Notes: generated by a model from the letters alone, not told the origin. Shown: positions 54,838 through 63,391, counted from the stretch's first letter. The stretch is 64,000 nucleotides of DNA from Chryseobacterium sp. G0186 (GCF_003815675.1 NZ_CP033918.1:1860001-1924000); one strand, 5' to 3'. Translations and numbers: made by a program.

Positions 54838-55363
54838 TACCTGTATTATATTTTTCACGTTTCAATGTATACCAGAAACACATCACTCCATCATCTTCAA
54901 ATTTCCCTGTATTTTCAAAACCTAATTTCGTTAAAATATGGTGAGAACCCTTATTTCCGCAATCTGCATAGGCATATATCGTCTCTGCATTTAATTCCTT
55001 AAAACCATACTCAAGAGAAGCTACCGCTGCTTCCCAGGCATAGCCCTTTCCCCAGAATTCAGGGATAAAACGATATCCTAAATCTAAGGTTTCAACATGT
55101 CCGTTGATTGGTGTTTTCAGTAATTTTAAACCACACCATCCTATCATCAGCCCGCTCTCTTTTTCTACCACGGCCAGCCTTCCTACGCCATTTTCTTCAT
55201 ACTGCTTTTGAATCATCCTGAGTCCATTCCTTGATTCTTCAACTGCTGTTACAGGAGTTTCAAGATATTTCATCACTTCAGGATCAGAATCCATGAGAAA
55301 CATACGTTCTACATCGGTATCTTCCAGTTTTCTTAAAATCAGTCTTTTTGTTTCTATTTTCAT
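54824..55363 (-). CDS. GNAT-family N-acetyltransferase (RimJ/RimL-like)
   Basis: From the ATG at 55363 the protein has 179 residues with the RimJ/RimL pattern: KIETKRLILRKLEDTDVERM at the start, the acetyl-CoA site GYRFIPEFWGKGYAWEAAVA, and NKGSHHILTKLGFENTGKF. It would acetylate protein N-termini or small amines; the target is open. A start at 55402 would overlap the LRR gene and was not chosen. Confidence 0.87.
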   Translation of the reverse strand: MKIETKRLILRKLEDTDVERMFLMDSDPEVMKYLETPVTAVEESRNGLRMIQKQYEENGVGRLAVVEKESGLMIGWCGLKLLKTPINGHVETLDLGYRFIPEFWGKGYAWEAAVASLEYGFKELNAETIYAYADCGNKGSHHILTKLGFENTGKFEDDGVMCFWYTLKREKYNTGNDKD

Positions 55364-55376
55364 GGTATTTAGTTTA

Positions 55377-56009
55377 TTATTCTGCTCCAAAAATAGTGAC
55401 ATCCGTTTTCAATCCTTTTTTAATGTCTATTTCTTTCATGGCATTTCCCCCTACATTTAGAGTTTGCAAAATCGGATTTTCAGAAATATCTATTTTCTGA
55501 ATTTTATTATGTTCTACATTCAGCTTTCTTAAATTTTTAAGCTGAGTCACATCAATCGTTTTCAGTTGATTTAAGGATAATGTTAATTGATCCATTCTTG
55601 GAGTCCCTTTCAATGAAACACTTTCCAAAAGATTATTATCTACATACAAAGATGCCAGGTTTTTCAGATTTTCAGCCGTAAAAGAAGTTACTTTACATCC
55701 TGTACATGAGAACAGCTCAAGTTTATCCATATTTTTTAAGGCAATGTTAGAAATAGCGTTATCATCAAGCATTACCATTTTTACATTTTTAAAAAAGGAC
55801 AAATCATCAGCAGATCTAATTCCTTTCTCAACTAAAAATAAATTGGTAACCATTTCTGCTTCTGAAGCGTCCATGAGCCCGTCTTTATTCAGATCAAAAT
55901 TTTCGAGGACTGCCTTTTCCAGGTTCTTATCTTTAAATTCAAGCTTTTGTCCATTAAAAAAGGTAAGCCCTGAAATAAAAATGAGGGCAGTAAATATTTT
56001 AATTTTCAT
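55377..56009 (-). CDS. Exported leucine-rich-repeat protein
   Basis: The 210-residue protein has a signal peptide (to about residue 21), an EF-hand-like loop DLNKDGLMDASEAE, and then leucine-rich repeats of about 20 residues (LASLYVDNNLLESVSLKGTP, LRKLNVEHNKIQKIDISENP, LQTLNVGGNAMKEIDI). It probably binds a ligand at the surface or periplasm. It is divergent from gldB and is followed 13 bp later by the acetyltransferase gene. Confidence 0.8.
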   Translation of the reverse strand: MKIKIFTALIFISGLTFFNGQKLEFKDKNLEKAVLENFDLNKDGLMDASEAEMVTNLFLVEKGIRSADDLSFFKNVKMVMLDDNAISNIALKNMDKLELFSCTGCKVTSFTAENLKNLASLYVDNNLLESVSLKGTPRMDQLTLSLNQLKTIDVTQLKNLRKLNVEHNKIQKIDISENPILQTLNVGGNAMKEIDIKKGLKTDVTIFGAE

Positions 56010-56031
56010 CATGAATTGTCTATTTAATCCT

Positions 56032-56039
56032 TATTTTTG
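56032..56039 (+). promoter_or_regulatory. Possible -7 element of gldB
   Basis: TATTTTTG matches TAnnTTTG, 25 bp before the ATG at 56065. A -33 box at standard distance is not clear. Confidence 0.4.
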
Positions 56040-56064
56040 TAAACTTAAATTCCATGTAAAAATA

Positions 56065-57048
56065 ATGAAGATTTTTAGATATATTGCCCTTTCTTCTATT
56101 TTAGTTGCAGGATTGAATTCTTGCAAAAAAGAACCCGAAAATCAATGGAAAGTAGAGATTAAGGATACGGCCGAAAAAGTTGAAATGACAGATATTTCCA
56201 AGGAATTCTATAATCCTAGCATTTCATTGGATCAGTTTAAGGCTCAGTTTCCATGGTTTCAAGGCAGTGTTTCTGATGCTGATTTTGGGAAAAGAAGAGT
56301 GGATGCTGAAGAAATAAAAATCTATAAGGAAGCCATTGGAAAAATAGATCAGGCTAAGCTGCAAAAGGAACTTCAGAGCTTGTTTTCACATATCAAATAT
56401 CACTTCCCACAGTTTAAGAGTCCAAAGGTATATCTGTTTTCATCTGCCTTACAAATGGTTCAGGATCCTATCTTTTATGATCAGAAAGGAAATCTTTTGT
56501 TTATAGACATTACAGGTTTTATGGGGGATGGCAATGCGCATTATAAAGGATTGGAGTTGTATTTCCAGAAATCGATGAATCCTCAGAATATCGTTCCTAA
56601 GGTTTCTCTGCTTTTTGCTGAAAACATTGTAACAGAATCTCCGGACCATCAGAAGTTTATAGACCAGGTGATCCTTAACGGAAAAGTGATGATTCTTCAG
56701 GATGCTTTTCTTCCTGATTTCCCTGATTATCTGAAAATGAATTATACCCAGAAACAGTATGAATGGGCAACTTCCAATGAAGCCAATATCTGGAATTATT
56801 TTGTGGAAAGCAATTTGCTGTTTGGAGATGATCCGAGATTGGGTGAACGTTTTATTGCACCGGGACCATTCTCAAAGTTTTATACTGAGATCGACAATGA
56901 GTCTTCACCACAGATCGGAATTTTTACAGGATGGCAAATCTGTAAGGCTTATCTGAAAGAAAAACCTGAAACAAAGCTGAACGATTTCCTGAAAATGGAT
57001 GCCACAACAATCTTTAATCAGTCCGGTTATAAACCGAAACTTAAATAA
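56065..57048 (+). CDS. gldB: Gliding motility / T9SS-associated lipoprotein GldB
   Basis: The 327-residue protein has a lipobox (GLNSC, Cys20) and matches GldB: FYNPSISLDQFKAQFPWFQG, SDADFGKRR, then a C-terminal part with FSKFYTEIDNESSPQIGIFTGWQI. GldB is a periplasmic-side lipoprotein needed for gliding and type IX secretion in Flavobacterium. gldC follows 32 bp downstream, the usual order. The long frame reaching back to 55744 overlaps the divergent LRR gene and lacks a signal peptide at its start, so the ATG at 56065 was chosen. Confidence 0.93.
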   Translation: MKIFRYIALSSILVAGLNSCKKEPENQWKVEIKDTAEKVEMTDISKEFYNPSISLDQFKAQFPWFQGSVSDADFGKRRVDAEEIKIYKEAIGKIDQAKLQKELQSLFSHIKYHFPQFKSPKVYLFSSALQMVQDPIFYDQKGNLLFIDITGFMGDGNAHYKGLELYFQKSMNPQNIVPKVSLLFAENIVTESPDHQKFIDQVILNGKVMILQDAFLPDFPDYLKMNYTQKQYEWATSNEANIWNYFVESNLLFGDDPRLGERFIAPGPFSKFYTEIDNESSPQIGIFTGWQICKAYLKEKPETKLNDFLKMDATTIFNQSGYKPKLK

Positions 57049-57080
57049 TAGAAAATTTAGAATTTAGAAAAAATAGAGAA

Positions 57081-57404
57081 ATGAGAAAAACTCAGATTAC
57101 GATAGATGTAGAGCTAGATGAAAATCACATCCCGGAAAACATCACATGGAACGCTCAGGATGGAGGGGTTGAAAAGGAAGAAACCAAGGCAACCATGATC
57201 TCTGTATGGGATGATAAAGCAATGGAAGCTTTAAGAATTGATCTTTGGACAAAAGAAATGCCTGTAGACCAGATGAAGATGTTTATCCATCAGATTTTAG
57301 TATCTTTAGGAAGCACCTACCAAAGAGCAACCGGAGAAGAGGATGTTGCACAGTGGATGGAACAAATTGCAGAGGAATTTGCAGTGAAGTCTGCGATCAA
57401 GTAA
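57081..57404 (+). CDS. gldC: Gliding motility protein GldC
   Basis: The 107-residue cytoplasmic protein matches GldC along its length: RKTQITIDVELDENHIPENI, then MISVWDDKAMEALRIDLWTK and YQRATGEEDVAQWMEQIAEEF. GldC increases the efficiency of gliding or secretion together with GldB. It is the second gene of the gldB-gldC unit. Confidence 0.93.
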   Translation: MRKTQITIDVELDENHIPENITWNAQDGGVEKEETKATMISVWDDKAMEALRIDLWTKEMPVDQMKMFIHQILVSLGSTYQRATGEEDVAQWMEQIAEEFAVKSAIK

Positions 57405-57505
57405 AATGTAACCTAATTCAATGTAACAATGCATCAGTAGACCAATATAACATTCCTTATAATAGAAGAACATTGGTACATTGTTGGATTGCCAGATTGA
57501 TAAAT
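57405..57505. repeat. Intergenic repeat of the AATGTAACAATGTA type, copy B
   Basis: AATGTAACCTAATTCAATGT on the left and CATTGGTACATTGTTGGATT on the right carry the same AACAATG motif in inverted order as the copy at 53411-53486. It fills the gap between gldC and the PLP enzyme gene. Confidence 0.5.
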
Positions 57506-57516
57506 TATAAAATATT

Positions 57517-58656
57517 ATGAATTTTAATACAAAAGTAATTCACGGAGGGCAGCATCATGAGTCTGCAACAGGTTCTGTAAATGTTCCTGTATTTTTAACC
57601 TCCACATTTGCACAAAAAAGCCCGGGAGTACATTCCGGATATGAATATTCAAGAGCTGCCAACCCTACAAGACAGGCATTGGAGGACTCGTTGGCAAGTA
57701 TTGAAAACGGAGCAAGAGGTTTAGCTTTCGGTTCCGGTCTTGCTGCCATTGATTGTGTTTTGAAGTTATTAAACCCTGGTGATGAAGTAGTTGCTGTAGA
57801 TGATCTTTATGGAGGTACGTACAGAATGTTCACAAGGCTTTTTGAAAAATACCAACTGAAGTTCACTTTTGTGAATTTTGATGATGTTTCTAAAATTGCT
57901 GATGTCATTACTGATAAAACCAAATTGATCTGGGTAGAAACACCAACCAACCCTTTGATGAAACTGGTAGACATCAAAGCTGTAGTAGAAATTGCTAAAG
58001 GAAAAGATATTTTAGTAGCTGTAGACAATACTTTCGCTACGCCTTACATCCAAAGACCAATTGATTTGGGTGCTGACATCGTAATGCACTCTGCAACTAA
58101 ATATTTAGGAGGACACTCTGACGTAATTGCAGGAGCTCTTATTGCAAAAGATGCTGAATTAGGTGATAAGCTTCACTTCATCCAATTTGCAAGTGGTGGT
58201 ATTTTAGGTCCTCACGATTCTTATCTTGTATTGAGAGGGATCAAAACATTAGCCCTAAGAATGCAGAGACATTCTGACAATGGTCTTGCAGTAGCAAAAT
58301 ATCTTGAGAATCACCCGGCAGTTGATAAGGTAATCTACCCTGGATTGGAATCTCACCCACAATATGAACTGGCAAAATCCCAGATGAAAGAATCCGGAGG
58401 AATGGTTTCATTCACTTTCAAATCTGGAAAGAAAGAAGATGCTGTTAAGTTTCTTGAGAAAGTAAGAGTATTCACATTGGCAGAATCTTTAGGAGGTGTA
58501 GAATCTCTTGCTAACCACCCTGCTTTGATGACTCATGCTTCTATCCCAGCTGAAAAACGTGCTGAATTAGGAATTACTGATGACCTGGTTCGTTTAAGCG
58601 TAGGTATTGAAGATGCTGAAGATCTTATTGCAGATCTGGAAAAAGCTTTTTCTTAA
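57517..58656 (+). CDS. Cystathionine gamma-synthase (Cys/Met metabolism PLP enzyme)
   Basis: The 379-residue enzyme of the Cys/Met PLP family has YEYSRAANPTRQALE, GSGLAAIDCVL, AVDNTFATPYIQRP and the PLP lysine Lys195 in MHSATKYLGGHSDVIAG. The lack of a long N-terminal part and the SAGGVESLANHPALMTHAS-like ending (SLGGVESLANHPALMTHAS) fit cystathionine gamma-synthase or gamma-lyase; the two cannot be separated by eye. It makes or breaks cystathionine in methionine/cysteine exchange. Confidence 0.88.
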   Translation: MNFNTKVIHGGQHHESATGSVNVPVFLTSTFAQKSPGVHSGYEYSRAANPTRQALEDSLASIENGARGLAFGSGLAAIDCVLKLLNPGDEVVAVDDLYGGTYRMFTRLFEKYQLKFTFVNFDDVSKIADVITDKTKLIWVETPTNPLMKLVDIKAVVEIAKGKDILVAVDNTFATPYIQRPIDLGADIVMHSATKYLGGHSDVIAGALIAKDAELGDKLHFIQFASGGILGPHDSYLVLRGIKTLALRMQRHSDNGLAVAKYLENHPAVDKVIYPGLESHPQYELAKSQMKESGGMVSFTFKSGKKEDAVKFLEKVRVFTLAESLGGVESLANHPALMTHASIPAEKRAELGITDDLVRLSVGIEDAEDLIADLEKAFS

Positions 58657-58672
58657 GACCTCAAAATAAACT

Positions 58673-58708
58673 AAAATGAGAAAGATTTAATATCTTTCTC
58701 ATTTTTAT
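58673..58708 (+). terminator. Terminator of the cystathionine gamma-synthase gene
   Basis: AAAATGAGAAAGAT/ATCTTTCTCATTTT stem with a short loop and a T-rich exit. Confidence 0.85.
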
Positions 58709-58726
58709 TACCATCACTAAATACCT

Positions 58727-59173
58727 ATGAAAAATACCAGAAAAGCCACCCTAGCTGATCTGCCTCAACTTGCAGAATTATTTGACCAATACAGAATATT
58801 TTATCATAAAGAATCTGATATTCCCGCAGCAGCAAGTTTTCTCAAAGAAAGACTTGAAAATAAGGATTCTGAAATTTTTGTGGCAGAAGAAAATGGTCAA
58901 TTAACAGGTTTCGTACAATTATATCCTATATTTTCATCTACGAGAATGCAACGCTACTGGCTGTTGAATGACCTCTACGTGAATGAAAAACATAGAGGAA
59001 AAAGGTATTCTAAAGAATTAATTGAAGAATCCAAAGAACTCTGCCGTTCATCTAAAGCATGCGGCATTCTTTTAGAAACAGGAAAAGTCAATGACATCGG
59101 AAATCAGCTTTATCCAGCCTGTGGCTTTGAACTGTATGATTCTGTGAATTTCTACGAGTGGAGTAATTCTTAG
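58727..59173 (+). CDS. GNAT-family N-acetyltransferase
   Basis: The 148-residue protein has the GNAT pattern: RKATLADLPQLAELFDQYR, then FVAEENGQLTGFVQLYPIFS, and the acetyl-CoA loop LYVNEKHRGKRYSKELIEES, ending CGFELYDSVNFYEW. It stands alone behind a terminator. Substrate unknown. Confidence 0.87.
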   Translation: MKNTRKATLADLPQLAELFDQYRIFYHKESDIPAAASFLKERLENKDSEIFVAEENGQLTGFVQLYPIFSSTRMQRYWLLNDLYVNEKHRGKRYSKELIEESKELCRSSKACGILLETGKVNDIGNQLYPACGFELYDSVNFYEWSNS

Positions 59174-59261
59174 GTACTGTATAATGTAGGATGTACAAAG
59201 TAAAATGTATGGGTCTACGTTATTAGCTTCTCTCTCACCTTAACTTATAACACAAAATATT

Positions 59262-59774
59262 ATGACAGATTTTCAAAAATATATCCAAAGATATTTAGAC
59301 CTTATTCCATCGGAAGATTGGTTAGCAGAATTAACAAAATCAGAAGTGAAAACGGTAGGAATTTTCTCCAACCTCACTGAAGAGCAGTCTAAATTTGCCT
59401 ATGCAGACGGTAAATGGACATTGAAGGGCGTATTATTACATTTATCTGATACGGAAAGGGTTTTTCAATACAGAATATTAGCCATTGCCAGAGGTGAGAA
59501 AAACAATCTTCCGGGATTTGATGAAAATGAGTATGCAGCCAAGTCTTTCGCAGAGGAAAGATCCCTCGAATCATTATTGGAGGAATATAAACTGGTAAGG
59601 AAATCTTCGCAAATTCTACTGGAAACCATGAATCTTACTGCTTTACAATATATAGGTACAGCCAATGGTCATGAGATTTCTGTGGAAACCATTGGAAAAC
59701 TGATCATTGGGCATAATTATCATCACCTGAATATCATGGAGGAAAGGTATTTATCCAAATTGGGGTGGATGTAA
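59262..59774 (+). CDS. DinB-superfamily protein
   Basis: The 170-residue four-helix protein fits the DinB fold: KWTLKGVLLHLSDTERVFQYR (first metal His) and IGKLIIGHNYHHLNIMEERY (further His residues). DinB-like proteins bind a metal ion and some act as thiol transferases; here no activity can be given. The REP repeats begin 10 bp past its stop codon. Confidence 0.85.
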   Translation: MTDFQKYIQRYLDLIPSEDWLAELTKSEVKTVGIFSNLTEEQSKFAYADGKWTLKGVLLHLSDTERVFQYRILAIARGEKNNLPGFDENEYAAKSFAEERSLESLLEEYKLVRKSSQILLETMNLTALQYIGTANGHEISVETIGKLIIGHNYHHLNIMEERYLSKLGWM

Positions 59775-59783
59775 AAATGATAT

Positions 59784-59850
59784 AAGTTTTGGCTAAAGCC
59801 GAATGAAGATTTTATTTATCGTTGAATGGGCTAAAGCCCATTTCTATTGA
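59784..59850. repeat. REP module C1 (left of transposase, forward)
   Basis: AAGTTTTGGCTAAAGCC, A/T-rich spacer, GGGCTAAAGCCC (59828-59839) and ATTTCTATTGA. It faces module C2 (59931-59994) in inverted order. Confidence 0.9.
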
Positions 59851-59930
59851 ATATTGATAATGATATTCAATCATTTTACACAATAAACATATGATTATTT
59901 CTTTAAATCATAATTTAAGCATAAAATATT

Positions 59931-59994
59931 AATAGGAACGGGCTTTAGCCCGTTTTTTATTGAACAAAGAACCTATTGGCTTTAGCCAAAACTT
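59931..59994. repeat. REP module C2 (left of transposase, inverted)
   Basis: AATAGGAACGGGCTTTAGCC, an A/T-rich spacer, and TTGGCTTTAGCCAAAACTT: the reverse complement of the C1 layout. The 80 bp between C1 and C2 are AT-rich and hold no gene. Confidence 0.9.
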
Positions 59995-60030
59995 AATAAA
60001 AAAATATTATTTTTGGTTAAAACAACACAA

Positions 60031-60459
60031 ATGTCCTTTACCAAAATTTATATTCATCTTGTTTTCTCTACAAAGAACAGAATTCCTTACCTTAATACAT
60101 TTGACCTGAGAATAAAGGTATGGAAGCACATTAAGGAATATGCCACAGAAAAAGAAATATTTCTGGATATGATCAATGGATATTCGGATCATTGCCACTG
60201 TCTTATTTCTCTCGGATCTAATCAAAATATAGAAAAAGTTGTACAATTATTAAAAGGAGAATCATCATATTGGATCAATAAAAACCGACTTACAAAAGAT
60301 AAATTTTCTTGGCAGGATGAATACTTTGCTGTTTCTGTTTCCGAATCAAAATTGGATTCTGTTAGAAGTTATATTAAAAATCAGGAGAAACATCATCAGA
60401 AAAAAAGTTTTATGGATGAATACCAAGAATTTATTGAAAAATATAATTTTAAAATCTAG
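60031..60459 (+). CDS. REP-associated tyrosine transposase (RAYT), IS200-like Y1 HUH family
   Basis: From the ATG at 60031 the protein has 142 residues. It has the HUH motif H54-C-H56 in GYSDHCHCLISL, and the catalytic Tyr114 in VRSYIKNQEKHH. The stretch FSWQDEYFAVSVS (92-104) is a hallmark of the IS200/REP-transposase group. It nicks and joins single-stranded DNA at hairpins. It is flanked on both sides by inverted pairs of palindromic repeats, and its stop codon lies at the edge of the right-hand repeat. A TTG at 60013 would add six residues but lies in repeat-like sequence and was rejected. It is probably a domesticated transposase rather than a mobile insertion sequence. Confidence 0.92.
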   Translation: MSFTKIYIHLVFSTKNRIPYLNTFDLRIKVWKHIKEYATEKEIFLDMINGYSDHCHCLISLGSNQNIEKVVQLLKGESSYWINKNRLTKDKFSWQDEYFAVSVSESKLDSVRSYIKNQEKHHQKKSFMDEYQEFIEKYNFKI

Positions 60460-60521
60460 GTTTTGGTTAAAGCCAAATGGATTTTTTTATTATTGAATGG
60501 GCTAAAGCCCATTTCTATTGA
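60458..60521. repeat. REP module D1 (right of transposase, forward)
   Basis: AGGTTTTGGTTAAAGCC, spacer, GGGCTAAAGCCC (60499-60510), ATTTCTATTGA. Its first bases form part of the transposase stop codon (TAG, 60457-60459). Confidence 0.9.
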
Positions 60522-60598
60522 ATTTGAAAAGATTATTCATAAATCATTGTATACCATAAATCTATTTTTAATTCTAAAAACTAAAACATATAAAAACA

Positions 60599-60666
60599 TC
60601 AATAGGAACGGGCTAAAGCCCGTTTTTTATTTAAGAAACAATCCATTGGCTTTAGCCAAAACCTAA
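60599..60666. repeat. REP module D2 (right of transposase, inverted)
   Basis: TCAATAGGAACGGGCTAAAG, CCG, spacer, TTGGCTTTAGCCAAAACCTA: inverted partner of D1, same layout as the C1/C2 pair. Confidence 0.9.
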
Positions 60667-60762
60667 AAACATGAAATCTTCTTTCTCATTTCCAACCCAA
60701 TTTTTTGTTCAAAATTCATATATTTTCTACCTTTATCAACTGTTTTGAATTCAAGTAAAATT

Positions 60763-61311
60763 ATGGATAAAATTATCGAAATATTAAAATCTGGCGGAAC
60801 TATTCTTTACCCTACCGATACAATTTGGGGGATAGGTTGTGATGCTACTAATATAGAGGCTGTCAATAAGATTTTTGACATTAAAAAAAGGGAAAAAAAC
60901 AAATCCATGATCATTCTGGTGGAATCAGAAAAAAGACTTCAGGATTTGGTAGATGTCCCTGAAATGGCCTGGGAAATTATTGATTTAAGTGAAAAACCGG
61001 TAACCCTTGTTTATGAAAATCCAAGAGGATTGCCAAAGGAATTGCTTGCTGAGGATGGAAGCATCGGGATCAGATTGGTGAAGAATGACTTTTGTAAAAA
61101 ATTAATTACAAAACTGAACAAGCCATTGGTTTCTACTTCTGCCAACTTCAGTGGGGAGAAAAGCCCTTTGAAGTTCTCTGATATCTCTCCGGAAATGATA
61201 AGTCTTGTAGATTATGCTGTGGAAGAAGACAGAGAAAAGGTTTCAAAATATTCAGGATCTTCAGTTATTAAAATCTGGAGTGACAACAGGATAAAGGTTC
61301 TTAGGGAATAA
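60763..61311 (+). CDS. L-threonylcarbamoyladenylate synthase (TsaC/Sua5/YrdC family)
   Basis: The 182-residue protein has the YrdC fold: GGTILYPTDTIWGIGCDATN at the start, then KKREKNKSMIILVE (the KxR and SxN region), and the closing TSANFSGEKSPL. It makes threonylcarbamoyl-AMP for the t6A37 modification of tRNA. The CCA-adding enzyme encoded nearby is another tRNA gene. An upstream TTG start (60745) was not chosen because the ATG fits the family start. The C-terminal Sua5 domain is absent, as in TsaC. Confidence 0.9.
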   Translation: MDKIIEILKSGGTILYPTDTIWGIGCDATNIEAVNKIFDIKKREKNKSMIILVESEKRLQDLVDVPEMAWEIIDLSEKPVTLVYENPRGLPKELLAEDGSIGIRLVKNDFCKKLITKLNKPLVSTSANFSGEKSPLKFSDISPEMISLVDYAVEEDREKVSKYSGSSVIKIWSDNRIKVLRE

Positions 61312-61344
61312 AAAATCTGTCCTGACCTGCTTATTTTTTTAGAG

Positions 61345-61380
61345 TCTTGTCAGTTCATATCGACAGGATTTCTTTTTTTT
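61345..61380 (+). terminator. Weak terminator after the TsaC-like gene
   Basis: TCTTGTC/GACAGGA stem (one G.U pair) with a 10-nt loop, followed by TTTCTTTTTTTT. Confidence 0.4.
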
Positions 61381-61421
61381 AATTCTATCTTTGCAAAATC
61401 CAAACTCATAAAATACATGCT

Positions 61422-61766
61422 ATGAATCATCAAGAATTCGCTAAAATGTGGGTAGATGCCTGGAATTCTCATGATTTGGAAGATATCCTCTCCCATTATT
61501 CAGAAGATATTGAGATTACGACTCCAATGATTGTCATGGCTACCGGAGGAAAGGAAAGTTCTTTAAAAGGAAAGCAGCCTGTCCGCGAATATTGGCAAAA
61601 GGCATTGGATAAGTTTCCGGATCTTCACTTCGAACTGATTCATTCAACAGCAGGAGTAAACTCTGTAGCATTATTTTATAAGTCTATTATGGATAAACAT
61701 GCTGTTGAAGTAATGTTTTTTAATGAAGATGGAAAAATTAGTAAAATGTACGCTCATTATGACTAA
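61422..61766 (+). CDS. SnoaL/NTF2-like fold protein
   Basis: The 114-residue protein matches the SnoaL-like group: FAKMWVDAWNSHDLEDILSH at the start, YSEDIEITTPMI, then KQPVREYWQKALDKFPDLHFEL and the closing MFFNEDGKISKMYAHYD. The fold makes a small pocket used for many small-molecule reactions. No activity can be inferred. It stands before cca. Confidence 0.8.
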   Translation: MNHQEFAKMWVDAWNSHDLEDILSHYSEDIEITTPMIVMATGGKESSLKGKQPVREYWQKALDKFPDLHFELIHSTAGVNSVALFYKSIMDKHAVEVMFFNEDGKISKMYAHYD

Positions 61767-61803
61767 TGAATGACATTTATAGAAATTGACGCTATTATAA
61801 ACG

Positions 61804-63222
61804 ATGAAAATTAATCTTAATCAAAATAAGAATTTAAAACTTTTTAAAATAATTTCTGAAGCCGCAGAAAGAAATAACCAGTCGGTATACATTGTCGGTG
61901 GATATGTACGGGATCTTCTGATGAAGAGAAAGGCTTCTACGGATATAGACTTTGTGACGGAACAAAGCGGTATTGAGCTGGCTCAAAATGTAGCCAAGGA
62001 CATTGATCCTAAATTAAAGGTTTCCGTATTCAAAACCTATGGAACGGCCATGATCAAATACAAGGACCTTGATCTTGAATTTGTGGGGGCCAGAAAGGAA
62101 AGCTATACAGAAGACAGCAGAAAACCTGAAGTGGAAGGCGGAACTCTGGAAGACGACCAAAAAAGAAGGGATTTTACCATCAATGCAATGGCAATATCCT
62201 TAAATAAAGATAATTTCGGGGAACTTATTGATCCATTCAACGGGATTGAAGATCTGGAAAATGAAATCCTAAGAACTCCACTAGAACCTGCTCAAACCTA
62301 TTCTGATGATCCCTTGAGAATGATGCGCGCAGTACGTTTTGCATCAACTTTAGGTTTTACAATTGAAGAAAAATCTTTACAAGCCATTAAGCAGGAAGCA
62401 CAAAGAATCAATATTGTCTCCATGGAAAGAATCATGGTGGAATTTAATAAGATCATGCTTTCTGAAAAACCATCTGTAGGATTAAGCTTAATGGAACAAA
62501 CCGGACTATTAAAACTGGTAATCCCGGAATTGATTGAGCTTAAAGGTGTAGAAGAAGTAGAAGGACAAACCCATAAAGATAATTTTTACCATACTCTTGA
62601 GGTAGTGGATAATATTTCCTCAAATACTGATAATCTTTGGCTGCGTTGGGCTGCATTACTTCACGATATAGGAAAAGCTCCTACGAAAAAGTTTGTTGAA
62701 GGAACAGGCTGGACTTTCCACGGACATGAATTTTTAGGCTCAAAAATGGTAAAAACTCTTTTTCAGAGATTAAAGCTGCCATTGGGAAGTGATATGAAAT
62801 ATGTTCAGAAAATGGTAAAGCTTTCTTCCAGGCCTATTGCCCTGATTACTGATGATGCTTCAGATTCTGCATTAAGAAGACTTTTATTTGATGCCGGAGA
62901 AAACCTTGAGGAACTGTTTACGCTTTGCAAGGCAGATATCACGACTAAAAACTCCAAAAAACAGGAAAAATTCAAGAAAAACTTTGAATATGTAGCCGTT
63001 AAGATCAAGGAAGTAGAAGAAAAAGATCAGGTAAGAAATTTCCAGCCTCCGATTACCGGAGAGGAAATTATGCAAATGTTTGATCTTAAGCCGGGACGTG
63101 AAATTGGTATTTTAAAGGAAAAAGTAAAAGAAGCCATTCTTGAGGGTGAAATTCCTAATGAGAAAGAAGAGGCTACCAGGTTTGTTATTGCTGAGGCAGA
63201 AAAACTGGGATTAAAAATATAA
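61804..63222 (+). CDS. cca: CCA tRNA nucleotidyltransferase with HD domain
   Basis: The 472-residue enzyme has the nucleotidyltransferase head with GGYVRD (32-37) and the metal pair Asp47/Asp49 in STDIDF, the RRDFTINAMA and DPLRMMRAVRF segments, and an HD domain with LLHDIGKAPT (His287, Asp288). It adds or repairs the CCA end of tRNAs; the HD part may act as a phosphohydrolase, as in related enzymes. It is closed by a strong terminator. Confidence 0.95.
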   Translation: MKINLNQNKNLKLFKIISEAAERNNQSVYIVGGYVRDLLMKRKASTDIDFVTEQSGIELAQNVAKDIDPKLKVSVFKTYGTAMIKYKDLDLEFVGARKESYTEDSRKPEVEGGTLEDDQKRRDFTINAMAISLNKDNFGELIDPFNGIEDLENEILRTPLEPAQTYSDDPLRMMRAVRFASTLGFTIEEKSLQAIKQEAQRINIVSMERIMVEFNKIMLSEKPSVGLSLMEQTGLLKLVIPELIELKGVEEVEGQTHKDNFYHTLEVVDNISSNTDNLWLRWAALLHDIGKAPTKKFVEGTGWTFHGHEFLGSKMVKTLFQRLKLPLGSDMKYVQKMVKLSSRPIALITDDASDSALRRLLFDAGENLEELFTLCKADITTKNSKKQEKFKKNFEYVAVKIKEVEEKDQVRNFQPPITGEEIMQMFDLKPGREIGILKEKVKEAILEGEIPNEKEEATRFVIAEAEKLGLKI

Positions 63223-63241
63223 TTGAATTAATACACTATAG

Positions 63242-63274
63242 AATACGGCTGGATGTTTCACATCCAGCCGTATT
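63242..63274 (+). terminator. Terminator of cca
   Basis: AATACGGCTGGATG pairs perfectly with CATCCAGCCGTATT around a short loop, 20 bp past the stop. Confidence 0.85.
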
Positions 63275-63303
63275 TCGTTTTATTAAATTGGTATATAACA
63301 AAG

Positions 63304-63332
63304 CCGGCGGGGTTCTTGGAGAACCCCGCCGG
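63304..63332 (-). terminator. Terminator of the beta-propeller protein gene
   Basis: CCGGCGGGGTTCT/AGAACCCCGCCGG, a very stable stem, between cca and the minus-strand gene ending at 63392. The minus-side exit is CTTTGTT, not a perfect T run. Confidence 0.6.
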
Positions 63333-63391
63333 AAAAAAACACAAATGATGAAAAATAAAAAATTATTTTGTGTACGCTCTAGACGCTATTC

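Noticed and set aside
55744..56064. Plus-strand extension of the gldB frame
   Set aside because: It overlaps the divergent LRR gene and would put the lipoprotein signal peptide in the middle of the protein.
60463..60666. Open frame of 67 codons right of the transposase
   Set aside because: It consists of the two REP modules and the spacer; no protein-like composition.
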